This document shows positions 1 to 9,900 of a DNA stretch of 64,000 bases, piece after piece (the first letter of the stretch is position 1; every line of letters starts with the position of its first letter). Under the pieces are notes generated by a model. It saw only the letters and a list, made by a program, of their open reading frames with translations. It ran no database searches and was not told the origin of the DNA. This DNA comes from Thermanaeromonas toyohensis ToBE (GTDB taxonomy: Bacteria > Bacillota > DSM-521 > Neomoorellales > Neomoorellaceae): contig NZ_LT838272.1 in the NCBI RefSeq assembly GCF_900176005.1, forward strand, positions 2,933,587 to 2,997,586, written 5' to 3'. A program made the position numbers and the translations under genes.

Positions 1-699
1 AATACCTAAAGCTTGGGCGACAATTCTCCTTACAATATGGGGGATCTGGGTGGAGGTTATAATTACAATACGGCCATCGCTATCTACATAAGCACAGGCT
101 ACATGGTTTTCTAACTGGCAGTGCTGTACAATGCTTGTTTCATATTGGCCCTCAAAAATATAATCAGCTTCTTTAAAAGCTTCCTCAATATCCCCAATCT
201 CATACCCCGTAGAGCTTACAATATTTCTTTCACAGTCTTCATGGATTTTAGGTGCGCCTTCCCTCATGGCCTCTTCAGGATCAAACACCGGTTCCAATAC
301 TTCATACTCTACCTCAATCAATTTCAGGGCTTCCTCTGCTATTAATTCGTCAGTTGCCACTACTGCTGCAATAGCATCCCCCACAAAGCGTGCTTTGTTG
401 GTTAAAATAGTCCGGTCTTCTTTATCCCTGTGCTTGGGGTCTAAGGCATAGGGATGGCCTGCAGTAGCAAATTTGTTCTGCGGGACATCTTTATAAGTTA
501 AAACTGCTTCTACGCCGGGTAAGGCTTTGGCTTTGCTGACCTCGATGTTTTTAACAAGGGCATGGGCATAAGGGCTTCGTAGTATTTTCCCTACGAGCAT
601 ATTTCTTTCTAAAAAGTCACTGGCATATTTCGCTTGACCGGTAACTTTGGCAATAGCATCCACCCTGGCAACGCTTTTCCCCACCACTGTAAAAGCCAT
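1..699 (-). CDS. xanthine dehydrogenase-family molybdopterin-binding subunit (N-terminal part, runs off the window)
   Basis: The first 233 codons of a molybdenum hydroxylase large subunit; the gene continues past the left edge. It begins MAFTVVGKSVARVDAIAKVTG, with the usual 'kVTG.a.Y..D' opening of the aldehyde oxidase/xanthine dehydrogenase a/b hammerhead domain. 'LRSPYAHALV' and the 'FVGDAIAAVVA' block follow, then the start of the molybdopterin domain ('QIPHIVRRIVAQALG'). The ATG at 697-699 has GGGAGAG about 7 nt upstream. Unlike the 2Fe-2S/Mo fusion at 21837-24413 it has no N-terminal ferredoxin domain, so separate FeS and FAD subunits are expected elsewhere. The substrate cannot be told from this part. 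Confidence 0.9.
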   Translation of the reverse strand, partial: MAFTVVGKSVARVDAIAKVTGQAKYASDFLERNMLVGKILRSPYAHALVKNIEVSKAKALPGVEAVLTYKDVPQNKFATAGHPYALDPKHRDKEDRTILTNKARFVGDAIAAVVATDELIAEEALKLIEVEYEVLEPVFDPEEAMREGAPKIHEDCERNIVSSTGYEIGDIEEAFKEADYIFEGQYETSIVQHCQLENHVACAYVDSDGRIVIITSTQIPHIVRRIVAQALGI

Positions 700-931
700 C
701 TTAATTCTCTCCCTTTCCCATTTTGCCCGCGATACTATGCATGAGGTCTCCCATGTATTTGGTAACGCCCCTATGTTTATAATTCGCTATATCTTCCTTA
801 AATCCTGCTAATAACTTTAAATATCACTTAATTTTCCTTTCCGTTGGCGAGGTCTAGAAAACGGCCTAGAAAATATTCTACTTGTAAAAAGGAAAAAATT
901 TAGCTTAAGGTATAAAAGGGAAGAAGATACC

Positions 932-2803
932 ATGTCCTGGTTTATTTTTATAGCAGCCACTTTATTAGTCCTTGCTTCAGCCTTCTTAATAAATAAGCCC
1001 TGGTCCTTACCCACAGGAGAAGGGTTACTAAGCCTTTTTGTCCTTATGACAGCCCAAATTATATTTTCTCTCCTCCTGGCAGGGGCAGTATTACAAAGGC
1101 TTACCATACCAGTTGTACTTCTGATTAATGCTCTTTTCTTTTTTATAGTTCTATTGGTTCGCTTACGCCAGGGTCATATAAGGCGAGCTTCTCCCTGCTG
1201 CTCCATTAAAGTTAAAGAAAAAATAAAAGAAATTAGAGGCAACTTTTGGGCTCTAGCTCTTCTATTTCTGGTAACAGGAGAAACAGGCTGGCTTACTTTC
1301 CTTGGTTACCTTTTCCCCCCTTATGATTGGGATGGGTTAGCCTACCACTTGACCGCGGTAGCCGCCTGGATAGAAGCCGCCAAAATTACCCTTACCCCTC
1401 ACTCTTTATGGGCTAACGTTTATCCTCTAAATACTGAGCTTATTTTTACGTGGAATATGCTCTTTTTAGGCAGCGATATTATTGTAGACCTGACACAATT
1501 AGGTTTTGCCTTGGCGGGAGCTGGAGCCGTTGCTGCTCTAGGGAACCTGGCCAGCCTTAAAACCCCTGGCAAGGTAGTAGCCGGAAGCCTTTTCTTCCTT
1601 ACCCCCATCATTTTAATTCAATCTAAAACAGCTTATGTGGACGTAGCTTTAGCCTCTATGTTCCTTATCTCTTTTTATTTTTCTTACCGCTATGCCCAGG
1701 ATCCTAGAAACGTTTACCTTTGGCTGGCAGGTCTTGGTTCAGGTATTACTTTAGGTATGAAATCTTCGGCAGCCCTATACGTAACTGTTAACACCCTTTT
1801 CATTCTAAGAGGGCTAGGTAAGTGTTACCGGCAAAGGGCGGGGAAGGAGTCCCTTTTTTATCTTAAAAGGCTAGGGCTTTTCCTTTTCCTCGTTTCTTTA
1901 GGGGGTAGCTTCTGGTATCTCCGTACCTGGTATTATTATGGCAATCCCTTTTACCCTTTTACAGTGGAGATCTTCGGTTATACCCTTTTCCCCGGTAGCG
2001 GGCAGGTGGAAAGCCTAATTATGCAACCTAATACTCCACGGGAATTACGGAATTTACCCTGGTACCAGCAGGTATGGATCTCCTGGCAGGAAACGAATGC
2101 CCCTTACGTATATGATCAGCTCCTAGGCGGTTTCGGTCCCCAGTGGCTATACCTAGAATTTCCTTCCTTGGTCATAATAACGTTAAAAGCCTTGTTTCAA
2201 CGTTCCTGGCGGCTCCTTAGCCTTTTTATCCCCTTCTGGGTTCTCTTTGTTCTGCACCCCGCCAACTGGTGGTCGCGGTATACCATCTTCTTTGTAGCCG
2301 CCGGCGCCCTGGCCCTGCCCTTGCTAGAACAGGAGCTCCCCTCCTGGCTAGCTCAGCCTTTGAGGGTAGCCACTTTAAGCTTAGTTCTAGTTTCTCTGGC
2401 TGGAAGCTTTACCCATACCTACTTCTCTCCCCAGGTAGTGAGCCGTTTCTTAGCCCTCCCGCCAGAAAAACGCACCTTCGCCGAGCTTAGACCCTGGGGA
2501 GATGAACTAGCCTGGGTAGACGAAGTACCCCCCGGTTCGCGTATAGGATATACTAAAACTTCTTTCCCCTACCTGCTCTACGGTCACCACCTGCGTAACC
2601 GGGTATTCCGTATAACACCTTCCAGCCGGAAAACTTTCTATCAGGAAATATTAAACCTTGACCTCCAGTACATCTTTACCACCAAGGATAGCCCGGCTGC
2701 CCATTGGCTTAAACAGGGCTCTCTGGGCTTCCACCCTTATTTCCGTTATGGTGATTATATAGTGTTTCGGCGCATGAACTGGGAAGGAAAGGGAAAGCCT
2801 TAA
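932..2803 (+). CDS. polytopic membrane glycosyltransferase-like protein (GT-C type)
   Basis: A 623-residue protein with about a dozen hydrophobic segments and a soluble C-terminal tail after about residue 500. Near residue 130 a 'PPYDWDGLAYHL' stretch lies in the first extracytoplasmic loop. An acidic loop with Asp and a nearby His is typical of GT-C enzymes, which transfer sugars from polyprenyl-phosphate donors. The ATG at 932 follows GGGAAGAAG. It sits just before a UbiA-family polyprenyl-phosphate phosphoribosyltransferase, so it may use the pentose donor made by that enzyme; this is inference from adjacency. No specific family was recognised, so the sugar and acceptor are unknown. Confidence 0.6.
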   Translation: MSWFIFIAATLLVLASAFLINKPWSLPTGEGLLSLFVLMTAQIIFSLLLAGAVLQRLTIPVVLLINALFFFIVLLVRLRQGHIRRASPCCSIKVKEKIKEIRGNFWALALLFLVTGETGWLTFLGYLFPPYDWDGLAYHLTAVAAWIEAAKITLTPHSLWANVYPLNTELIFTWNMLFLGSDIIVDLTQLGFALAGAGAVAALGNLASLKTPGKVVAGSLFFLTPIILIQSKTAYVDVALASMFLISFYFSYRYAQDPRNVYLWLAGLGSGITLGMKSSAALYVTVNTLFILRGLGKCYRQRAGKESLFYLKRLGLFLFLVSLGGSFWYLRTWYYYGNPFYPFTVEIFGYTLFPGSGQVESLIMQPNTPRELRNLPWYQQVWISWQETNAPYVYDQLLGGFGPQWLYLEFPSLVIITLKALFQRSWRLLSLFIPFWVLFVLHPANWWSRYTIFFVAAGALALPLLEQELPSWLAQPLRVATLSLVLVSLAGSFTHTYFSPQVVSRFLALPPEKRTFAELRPWGDELAWVDEVPPGSRIGYTKTSFPYLLYGHHLRNRVFRITPSSRKTFYQEILNLDLQYIFTTKDSPAAHWLKQGSLGFHPYFRYGDYIVFRRMNWEGKGKP

Positions 2804-2837
2804 AGGTAAGAAACCGAGAAACCTGGATCCTATCAAC

Positions 2838-2883
2838 AGAGATCCCGCTTGAAAGATAACAGAGATCCCGCTTGAAAGATAAC
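2838..2883. repeat. perfect 23-bp tandem duplication
   Basis: Two adjacent identical 23-bp copies (2838-2860 and 2861-2883), each starting AGAGATCCCGCTTGAAAG, lie in the spacer between the GT-C gene and the UbiA gene. It looks like a recent slippage or duplication event. No function is evident. Confidence 0.95.
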
Positions 2884-2946
2884 TAATGTCAAATTTAAAG
2901 CAATTGGAGAAACAAGAAGTGTCCTAAACTTAAGGAGGAGGAAAAG

Positions 2947-3855
2947 GTGGGCTTAGTTCAAACAAACAATTTAGTTAAAGCATCTACCTATAAGGTTTGT
3001 TATTACCTCTTCTTAAGTTTACGCCCCAAGCAGTGGATAAAAAATACTTTTATCTTCGCACCCCTTATCTTTTCCCGGCACCTGCTAGAGGCCTCCCTTG
3101 CTTTAAGAACCCTCCAGACCTTCGTCCTTTTCTGCCTGGTTTCTGGGGCCATATATCTGCTAAATGATATAGCCGACCGAGAAAGGGACCGGCTGCACCC
3201 TCGCAAGCGGTTACGCCCGGTGGCCGCAGGACTGGTTTCGCCCTGGCAGGCAGGAGTATTCGCCCTTTTGCTTCTTATATTAGGACTAATATGGGCCTTC
3301 AGGCTAGGCTGGCAAGTGGGAAGCTATACCTTAGCTTACGCCGGCCAGGCTATGCTTTACTCCTTGTATCTTAAGCACCTGGTCATCATTGACGTTTTCC
3401 TGGTAGCTTTGGGCTTTGTGCTGCGGGTGCTGACCGGGGCCAGCGCCATACAAGTCAATGTATCGGCTTGGCTGCTAGCCTCGGTTACCCTCCTAGCTTT
3501 ATTCCTGGCCCTCTGTAAAAGGCGCCAGGAACTGGGTTGTTTGGAACAAGCGGTTAAGCACCGAGCGAGCCTGGCCGAATATTCCTTACCCCTGCTGGAC
3601 CAGCTCATAACCATAGTAACTTCTTCCACAGTAGTTATTTATGCCCTATATACCTCCCTGGGATCCGAAAACCAATACCTTATGCTCACTATCCCCTTGG
3701 TACTTTTCGGCCTCTGCCGGTATCTTTATCTTTTACACCATCACCAGGGAGGTGGCGAACCCGAAACCCTTATCTTTCAGGATAAACCCTTGGGGGCTAC
3801 CATAGTACTCTGGGTAGTGGCCTGTCTGTTCATACTCTATTATGGCGCTACGTAA
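2947..3855 (+). CDS. UbiA-family prenyltransferase, decaprenyl-phosphate phosphoribosyltransferase-like
   Basis: A 302-residue polytopic membrane protein. 'LRPKQWIKNTFIFAPL' near residue 25 and the Asp-rich motif NDIADRERDRLHP (N73, D74, D77) followed by KRLRPVAAG match the DPPR synthase branch of the UbiA superfamily. That branch attaches 5-phosphoribose to decaprenyl phosphate and is best known from mycobacterial arabinan synthesis. The second Asp motif is weaker, as in that branch. The start is GTG at 2947 with AAGGAGGAGG upstream. The 3' end overlaps the convergent ligase gene by 8 bp. With the GT-C gene upstream it suggests a lipid-linked pentose glycosylation step. No epimerase or phosphatase partner is seen. 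Confidence 0.8.
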   Translation: MGLVQTNNLVKASTYKVCYYLFLSLRPKQWIKNTFIFAPLIFSRHLLEASLALRTLQTFVLFCLVSGAIYLLNDIADRERDRLHPRKRLRPVAAGLVSPWQAGVFALLLLILGLIWAFRLGWQVGSYTLAYAGQAMLYSLYLKHLVIIDVFLVALGFVLRVLTGASAIQVNVSAWLLASVTLLALFLALCKRRQELGCLEQAVKHRASLAEYSLPLLDQLITIVTSSTVVIYALYTSLGSENQYLMLTIPLVLFGLCRYLYLLHHHQGGGEPETLIFQDKPLGATIVLWVVACLFILYYGAT

Positions 3856-4855
3856 AATCTCTACGTCCTGAAAGAGGGAACCTCTCATCTCTCCAGGGCG
3901 AAACACCTCCGTTATGGTCCAACCTCAACAATAAACCCCGGTAGCTGGGATGGCGGAGATGGCCCTCCGGCGTTTCCTCCAAGTATTCCACCTCGCATAC
4001 CAGACGCGGTTCTACCCATCGGGGCCGGGTCAAGCCAGGTACCGGCTCTGCAAAGGGTGGGGAAATAGAAGGTAGCTTTTCCAGCTCCATCAATAACCTC
4101 TGTTCTTCCTCCTGGTCAAAACCTGTACCCACCTTTCCCCTGTACACCAGCCGGCCATCCTGGTATTCACCCAAAAGGAGGGCACCTAAGCTACGGCGAC
4201 CGGTCCCAGGCTGATATCCTAAAATAAGAAATTGACCCTGCTGGGTACGCCTAAACTTGCGCCAATAAGAGGAGCGGCGGCCCGGAAGGTAAGGGCTCCT
4301 TCTCTCCTTGGCCATGACCCCTTCCAGACCCTGTTTCAGGCAGGACTCGAAAAACCTGGTACCATAGGTATCGATAAAGGTAGATACTACCAGGTTATCT
4401 AGGTGAGGGAGAGCTTCCTGAAGCCAACCTCTGCGTACCTCTAAAGGCTTAAGCATAATGTTTTCACCCTGGTAATACAGGAGATCGAAGGCCACAAAAA
4501 GGGCGGGGTTGCGGCCAGCTGCCTGGCGTACCTTCCACTCATCGGTCAAATTTCCCCGCGCCTTAAGGAGGTTGAAGGAGGGACGGCCCTTATCGTCTAA
4601 TACAATTATTTCTCCGTCCAGTACTACCGGCTGTCCCTTAACTGCATAGTGCAGGTTAGATAATTCTGGGAAGGAAGGGGTGAGGTCACGTAGATTGCGG
4701 GATTGAAGGATAGTTTTCCCATCAATATAGGCTAAACAACGGTAACCGTCCCACTTTACTTCATAAAGGAAGTTAGGAGAATCAAAAGGAGGGCTAGATA
4801 CAGCCAACATAGGCCGCAGCCTAAATATAGGCAACCGGGTATCCCCTCCCGTCAT
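3848..4855 (-). CDS. ligD: ATP-dependent DNA ligase, LigD ligase-domain type
   Basis: A 335-residue ligase of the bacterial NHEJ type. The adenylation lysine lies in motif I, VKWDGYR (K34). Later motifs include 'LDGEIIVLD', 'FVAFDLLY', 'EGVMAKE' and the 'YWRKF' Lys region, followed by an OB-fold ending near residue 320. It lacks the nuclease and polymerase domains found in one-piece LigD; the polymerase is a separate gene at 5877-6776. Its ATG overlaps the Ku stop codon (ATGA), so translation is probably coupled. A TTG start seven codons downstream, behind GGGAGGGG, is an alternative. Expected role: sealing Ku-held double-strand breaks. Confidence 0.93.
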   Translation of the reverse strand: MTGGDTRLPIFRLRPMLAVSSPPFDSPNFLYEVKWDGYRCLAYIDGKTILQSRNLRDLTPSFPELSNLHYAVKGQPVVLDGEIIVLDDKGRPSFNLLKARGNLTDEWKVRQAAGRNPALFVAFDLLYYQGENIMLKPLEVRRGWLQEALPHLDNLVVSTFIDTYGTRFFESCLKQGLEGVMAKERRSPYLPGRRSSYWRKFRRTQQGQFLILGYQPGTGRRSLGALLLGEYQDGRLVYRGKVGTGFDQEEEQRLLMELEKLPSISPPFAEPVPGLTRPRWVEPRLVCEVEYLEETPEGHLRHPSYRGLLLRLDHNGGVSPWRDERFPLSGRRDFT

Positions 4856-5661
4856 GAGGTCTTCCGCCGGCGTCGAGATCCAGCTTTTTCCTCTTTTTTA
4901 ACCAATTCAATACTGGCTTTGAGGGCCTCCATAAGGTCTACAACTTTCTGGGCTTCAGGTCGGACCGGAACCGCTACTTCTTTGCCTGCTATCTTGGCCT
5001 CAATAATCTCCCGAAGGGCTTTGTGGTACTCGTCTGTATACTTTTCTGGTTCAAACTTAGCCGCCAAGGTATTAATAAGGGTAACCGCCATTTCCACCTC
5101 TTTAGGGTGAAGGCGTACCTCGAAATTAAGCTCAGTAAGTTCCTGTACTGGGCGTAATTCCTCGGGATAGATCATAGTATTAAGCATCAGACTTTTATGG
5201 TACACCCTTACCGCGGCCAGAGAAGTTCTGGTCCTTAAAGCCATCTTGGCAATGCCTATTCTGTTGGTAGCTCTCAAGGCTTCCCGTAGCAAAGCATAAG
5301 GCTTCTCTCCTCCATCATCAGGAGCCAAGTAATAAGAACGGTCAAAGTAGACGGGATCTATCTCCCGAAGGTCCACAAAATCGAGGAGGTTAATGGTTCT
5401 GGTTGTTTCCTGGGGAAGGCCTTCCAGGTCTTCTTCTCGCAAGATAACGTATTTACCCTTTTCGTATTCATACCCCCGGACGATCTCCTCAGGGGGAACC
5501 TCCACCTGGCAATAAGGGCAATACTTCCGGTACTGGATAGGTGTCTTACATTTGGCGTGCAGATAATGGAATCTAACATCATTGCTTTCGGTGGCCTTGT
5601 ACAACTTTACCGGTACATAGACCAAACCGAAGCTGATGGCCCCTTTCCAAAGGGGGCGCAC
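4852..5661 (-). CDS. ku: Ku protein, NHEJ DNA-end binding
   Basis: About 269 residues of a homodimeric prokaryotic Ku. The start 'MRPLWKGAISFGLVYVPVKLY' is characteristic; the core holds 'YCPYCQ', then 'YEYEKGKYV' and 'FDRSYYLAPDD'; the tail is basic (SRRRRKTS). I prefer the GTG at 5661 because GAGGTGAGG lies about 6 nt upstream. The in-frame GTG at 5670 overlaps that site. The gene overlaps the downstream ligase by 4 bp. Ku binds broken ends and recruits the LigD activities, both encoded next to it. NHEJ of this type is usual in spore formers that must repair breaks without a sister chromosome. Confidence 0.95.
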   Translation of the reverse strand: MRPLWKGAISFGLVYVPVKLYKATESNDVRFHYLHAKCKTPIQYRKYCPYCQVEVPPEEIVRGYEYEKGKYVILREEDLEGLPQETTRTINLLDFVDLREIDPVYFDRSYYLAPDDGGEKPYALLREALRATNRIGIAKMALRTRTSLAAVRVYHKSLMLNTMIYPEELRPVQELTELNFEVRLHPKEVEMAVTLINTLAAKFEPEKYTDEYHKALREIIEAKIAGKEVAVPVRPEAQKVVDLMEALKASIELVKKEEKAGSRRRRKTS

Positions 5662-5876
5662 GGCCCTCACCTCAATCTATATCTCTCGCTACCCTAGCGT
5701 AATATTTTAAGTGTAGTATATCTCCGGAGACCCCCAGCCATACCGCCAAAGTGACCTAACAAGAAAGTCAACCTTCTTCGGGCCAAACACAAACCCCAGA
5801 TCTCAGCGATCACGAAAATCTTACTGGTTAGATGCAGGATTAGATCCCAGCCCGGAAAATTTTTCGAGATGCCGGA

Positions 5877-6776
5877 TTATCCTTCCTGAAACTTAACCTG
5901 AGCTAGCTTAAGAAGCGGCTTCAGGTCCTGCCGGTGCTTGAGTATATCCTGGTAAAGGTCCCCTCGCTTCTGTAACCGACTACGGATGGTATGGATGTTA
6001 AAATCTTTCGGACGTATCTTCCCTTCTTCCACTTCCTCCCAAGTTAGAGGAGCAGACACCGGAGCCCCAGGCAAAGGCCGTAGGCTGTAAGGAAAGGCCA
6101 TGGAGCGGCCCCGGACGTTTTGCAAGTAATCCAGGTATACTTTACCCTGGCGCCTAGGAATTGGGTGGGCAGTAGTCACTTTTTCTGGATAGAGGCTAGC
6201 CAACATATCAGCCAGGGCACCTATAGCAGCCGTCACCTCGGAAAAGGTCCAGCGGGGTAGCAAAGGAATAAAAATATGGAGGCCTCTGGCTCCCGAGGTC
6301 TTGGGATAACCGGTAAGCCCAAATTCTTCTAAGGCCCGGCGTAAAAAAAGGGCTACTTCTAAAACGTCCTGGAAAGTAGCGCCTTCTGCAGGATCCAGGT
6401 CTATAACTGCTATATCGGGATATCCCAGGTGGTCTGCCCGGGAAAGCCAAGCATGAAGCTCAATACACCCTAAGTTAGCCAGCCAAGCCAGGGTTTCCGG
6501 GTTATTGCACAGGATGTAGTTTATGGTCTTAGCGCTATCAGGGTGGTACACAGGTAGGGTGTCTACCCAAGGCGGGGCGTAAGCTGGGCATTCTTTTTGG
6601 TAGAAAGCTTGCCCCGTTATCCCATCCGGGTAGCGCTTCATTACTATGGGTCGACCCTTAAGGTAAGGCAGCACCACCGGTGCTATATCAACGTAATACT
6701 TGATGAGAGCGAATTTGGTCAATCCTTCTTCCGGCCAGAAGACCTTGTCCAAATTGGTTAACTCTACCTCGTACAT
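5877..6776 (-). CDS. LigD-type polymerase/primase domain protein (PolDom)
   Basis: A free-standing 299-residue archaeo-eukaryotic primase-type polymerase of NHEJ. The metal-binding DLDPA motif (D126, D128) is followed by KTSGARGLHI (K159, H167), the nucleotide-binding 'SG' motif, and later 'VYLDYLQN' supplies the third acidic residue. 'PIVMKRYPDGI' and 'FYQKECP' in the N-terminal half are also typical. In many bacteria this is the N-terminal domain of LigD; here ligase and polymerase are separate genes on either side of ku. It should fill gaps with nucleotides, preferring ribonucleotides as in the family, before ligation. About 215 bp separate it from ku; nothing was recognised in that gap. 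Confidence 0.93.
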   Translation of the reverse strand: MYEVELTNLDKVFWPEEGLTKFALIKYYVDIAPVVLPYLKGRPIVMKRYPDGITGQAFYQKECPAYAPPWVDTLPVYHPDSAKTINYILCNNPETLAWLANLGCIELHAWLSRADHLGYPDIAVIDLDPAEGATFQDVLEVALFLRRALEEFGLTGYPKTSGARGLHIFIPLLPRWTFSEVTAAIGALADMLASLYPEKVTTAHPIPRRQGKVYLDYLQNVRGRSMAFPYSLRPLPGAPVSAPLTWEEVEEGKIRPKDFNIHTIRSRLQKRGDLYQDILKHRQDLKPLLKLAQVKFQEG

Positions 6777-6906
6777 TCCGCCCCTTTATTTTCCCTACCT
6801 AGGCTTACCTCTTTTAATTTGCTCATTCTTAGTAGGCCAGGGTTTTTCACGGTTTTTCTCCAGTTTAGTATTCCTTCATCGGCTATATCCATATTCAGGC
6901 CCACAT

Positions 6907-9900
6907 TCAGCTCATCCTGGGAAATAAACTGAGCTGTTCCCAGCCTTCCTCCCTGGCCTCCTTTTTCCTGCGCTCATCCTTCCATATTTTCTTCTTGAGG
7001 CAGTCGGGGGGTATATCCTGGAGGAAGCGGGAGGGCTGAAAAAGAATTTTCCGACCGTATAGGGTTCTCGCCCGTGCAGAAAGAAGGATAAGAACTTCCT
7101 TAGCCCGGGTAATCCCTACATAAAAGAGACGCCTTTCTTCCTCAAGCTTCTCCAGGAACTCGTCCCCTTCCCGAAGAAGATCTTTTCCCATCGGCATCTC
7201 CTCTTCCCCATCCTGTCCAGCAAAGGGAATTATCCCTTCGTCTACACCTGTAATAAAGACCACCGGGAATTCCAAGCCTTTGGCAGCATGAAGGGTCATA
7301 AGACTTACAAATTCAGAAGTCAAGGCTTGGCCCCCTAGGCGTTCATGGTCAGCCTCCTGGGCCAAGGTGATTCCTCGCAAAAAAGAGGGTAGGTTGTTAA
7401 AACGGGCAGCCACCCTAAGCAACCTTTCCAAGCTCTCTGAACGGTGTGGCCCGCGTTCTTCTTCCCAACGGGCCAAAAGTTCCGCGGCTGGCTGGGTATC
7501 AGCTAGGGCCCGATAAATCAAAAGGGTTTCCCGGAAATGCCGCAGCCTGGGTAGGGTTTCCGGAGGAAGCGTTAAAGCCTCTCTGCTTACGCTGCCCAAA
7601 TAATGGCCCTTCCCCTCCACCAGCTCACCTATAAACTCCCAGAGGGAAGACCCCGTGCGCTGGGCCATCTCCAACAAGCACGCCAAGTATTCTCCCTTCA
7701 CCCCCATCCGCCTTAAGCTACGGTAAAGGTGAAAATCATCTTCCGGGGAGTTTACACAGCGGAAAAAGTCTATAGCCTCCCGCACCTGGGGGTCTTCTAA
7801 GAAACTTTCCCGCCCTATTACCCGGTACGGTATACCTTCTTTAAGAAAGCATTCCTCTAGCGCCTTGAGCTCGCGGCTACTCCGGAACAGGACCGCTATA
7901 TCCGAGAAACTGTAGCTTTTGTCTCCAATTTCTACTCCGTCCTGGCCAACTGCGGCGCACTGCCCGTGGGCCTGAAGCATAGTAGCCCCGCCTACTAGAC
8001 GCTCTATTTCCCGTACCACAGCGATGCCTTCAGCTATCTCACTAGGTACTTCCAGATGCAGGATCCGGGGACCGTCTCCCCGGGTAGCCACCAGTTGAGG
8101 ATTTTTTTGCTTAAGGAGACCACAAGCTGCCTTAAGGACAGTAGGAGTCGAACGGTAATTAAGCACCAGCCGGATAACCTTAGCCTGGGGAAACTCCTCC
8201 TGTAATTTAAAGAAAAACCGGTGGTCAGCCCCCCGGAAGCCATAGATGGCCTGGTCCGGGTCTCCTATTACAAATAAGTTTTTCCCATCCCCAGCCCAAA
8301 CCCGTACCAATTGGTACTGCACTGGATTTACGTCCTGGAATTCATCCACCAAAAGGTAGGCAAAGCGGCTGGGTTGTCCCTGGCCTGCACGGGCCTCCTC
8401 CCGCCGTAAGGTCTCTAGAAGTAGATCATCATAATCCAGGGCCCGGTAGTAAACAAGCCTCTCCTGATAAGCTTCGTAAAAAGGTTTAAGCTCCGGTGGG
8501 ACACCGGGGGAAGAAGGTTCCATACCCCGGCTTTTAAGAAGGGAGATCTCTTCCTTAAGGCGCTTAGCCTTTTGCCTGCCCGCCGGGGCTTTTTCCCGTA
8601 ACACTTCCTGCCAGATCTCCTGGACATCCACTTCATCTAGCAGGGTGAATTCCAAGCCGTAGACCTGACGGAGGAGGTCCAGGCAGATACTGTGAAAAGT
8701 CCCTACGGTAAAAGCTTTTTCGCCTATTATCCCTTTAAGGAGCTCATCTATCCGTTCCTTTATCTCCTCTGCCGCCTTATTAGTGAAGGTTACCGCGGCG
8801 ATATCACCCGGCGGCACCTTCTTTTCTCCTAAAAGGTAAGCCAGGCGGTAAACTAAAGTCCGCGTTTTCCCTGTACCCGGTCCGGCGATGACCACCACCG
8901 GGCCTTCCTCTGCCGTTACTGCCTCCACCTGTTGGGGGTTAAGACCGCTAAGGAGGGGCGAAGGCGAGAAAGTTACCCCGTTTTCCCCCTTAAGGCCCTC
9001 TACCGGGGCTTTCCCCTGGAGGCTTTCGAGCTTAATTTCCTGCCCAAACTTCCTGGAAGCCCCGGATACTTTTTCCTCCCCCACCTCCTCCGTCACCGCT
9101 TTAACGCCGAACAGTGTGGCCTGGCCACTAAACCCCACCCTTTCCTCGGGTTTAAGCAGTATTATTTTCCCGTACTCACCGTCGAAACCCGGTTGGACTT
9201 CGATCTCGCCCTCCCGCATCCGACGTACCGCCTCGGCTACCAGAGGGCCGGCCACGCGGGCGATCTCCTCCAAGGGGGCTTCCCGCAAGATAAGCAGCTC
9301 CGGGCCCAGATGGCGGAGGAGGGAAAAATAGCGTTGGATTACCTGTTTGGAAGAGACCCCTACACCCAGGGCCGAAGCAATAACCTCAGGAAGGGGGACC
9401 AGGCTTTGATAAGGTCTGGCGTCCGGGGGCCTTACCCCCTCTTCCCGGTCCGCTAGCTCTTCCACCCGGTGAAGAACACCCACCGTTAACCGGCGGCCGC
9501 ACACCGGGCAGATACCTCCCGCTGTCCTTGTTTCGGCAGGTTTAAAGCGTACCCGGCAGGCCCGGTGCCCGTCGTAGTGGTACTTACCTTCTTCCGGGAA
9601 GAATTCTATGGTTCCCAGGAACGCTTCCGGGTCCCGCTCCTTCAGGGCCCGGTAAATGGCCGGGTAGGAGAGGTCGGTCTGGAAAAGGTTGGCTTCCCGG
9701 GCCAGGTTACGGGGAGAATGGGCATCGGAATTGGAAACCAGGAGAAAGGAATCTAACCCCGACAGCCGCCAGTTCATGGGCGGGTCCGAAGAAAGGCCGG
9801 TTTCCAGGGCATATATGTATTCCGTCAAGTCCTCAAAACATTCTTCTGGGCTGTCAAAACCGGAATTGGCTCCTAAAAGGGAGAAATGGGGAGTCCAGAT

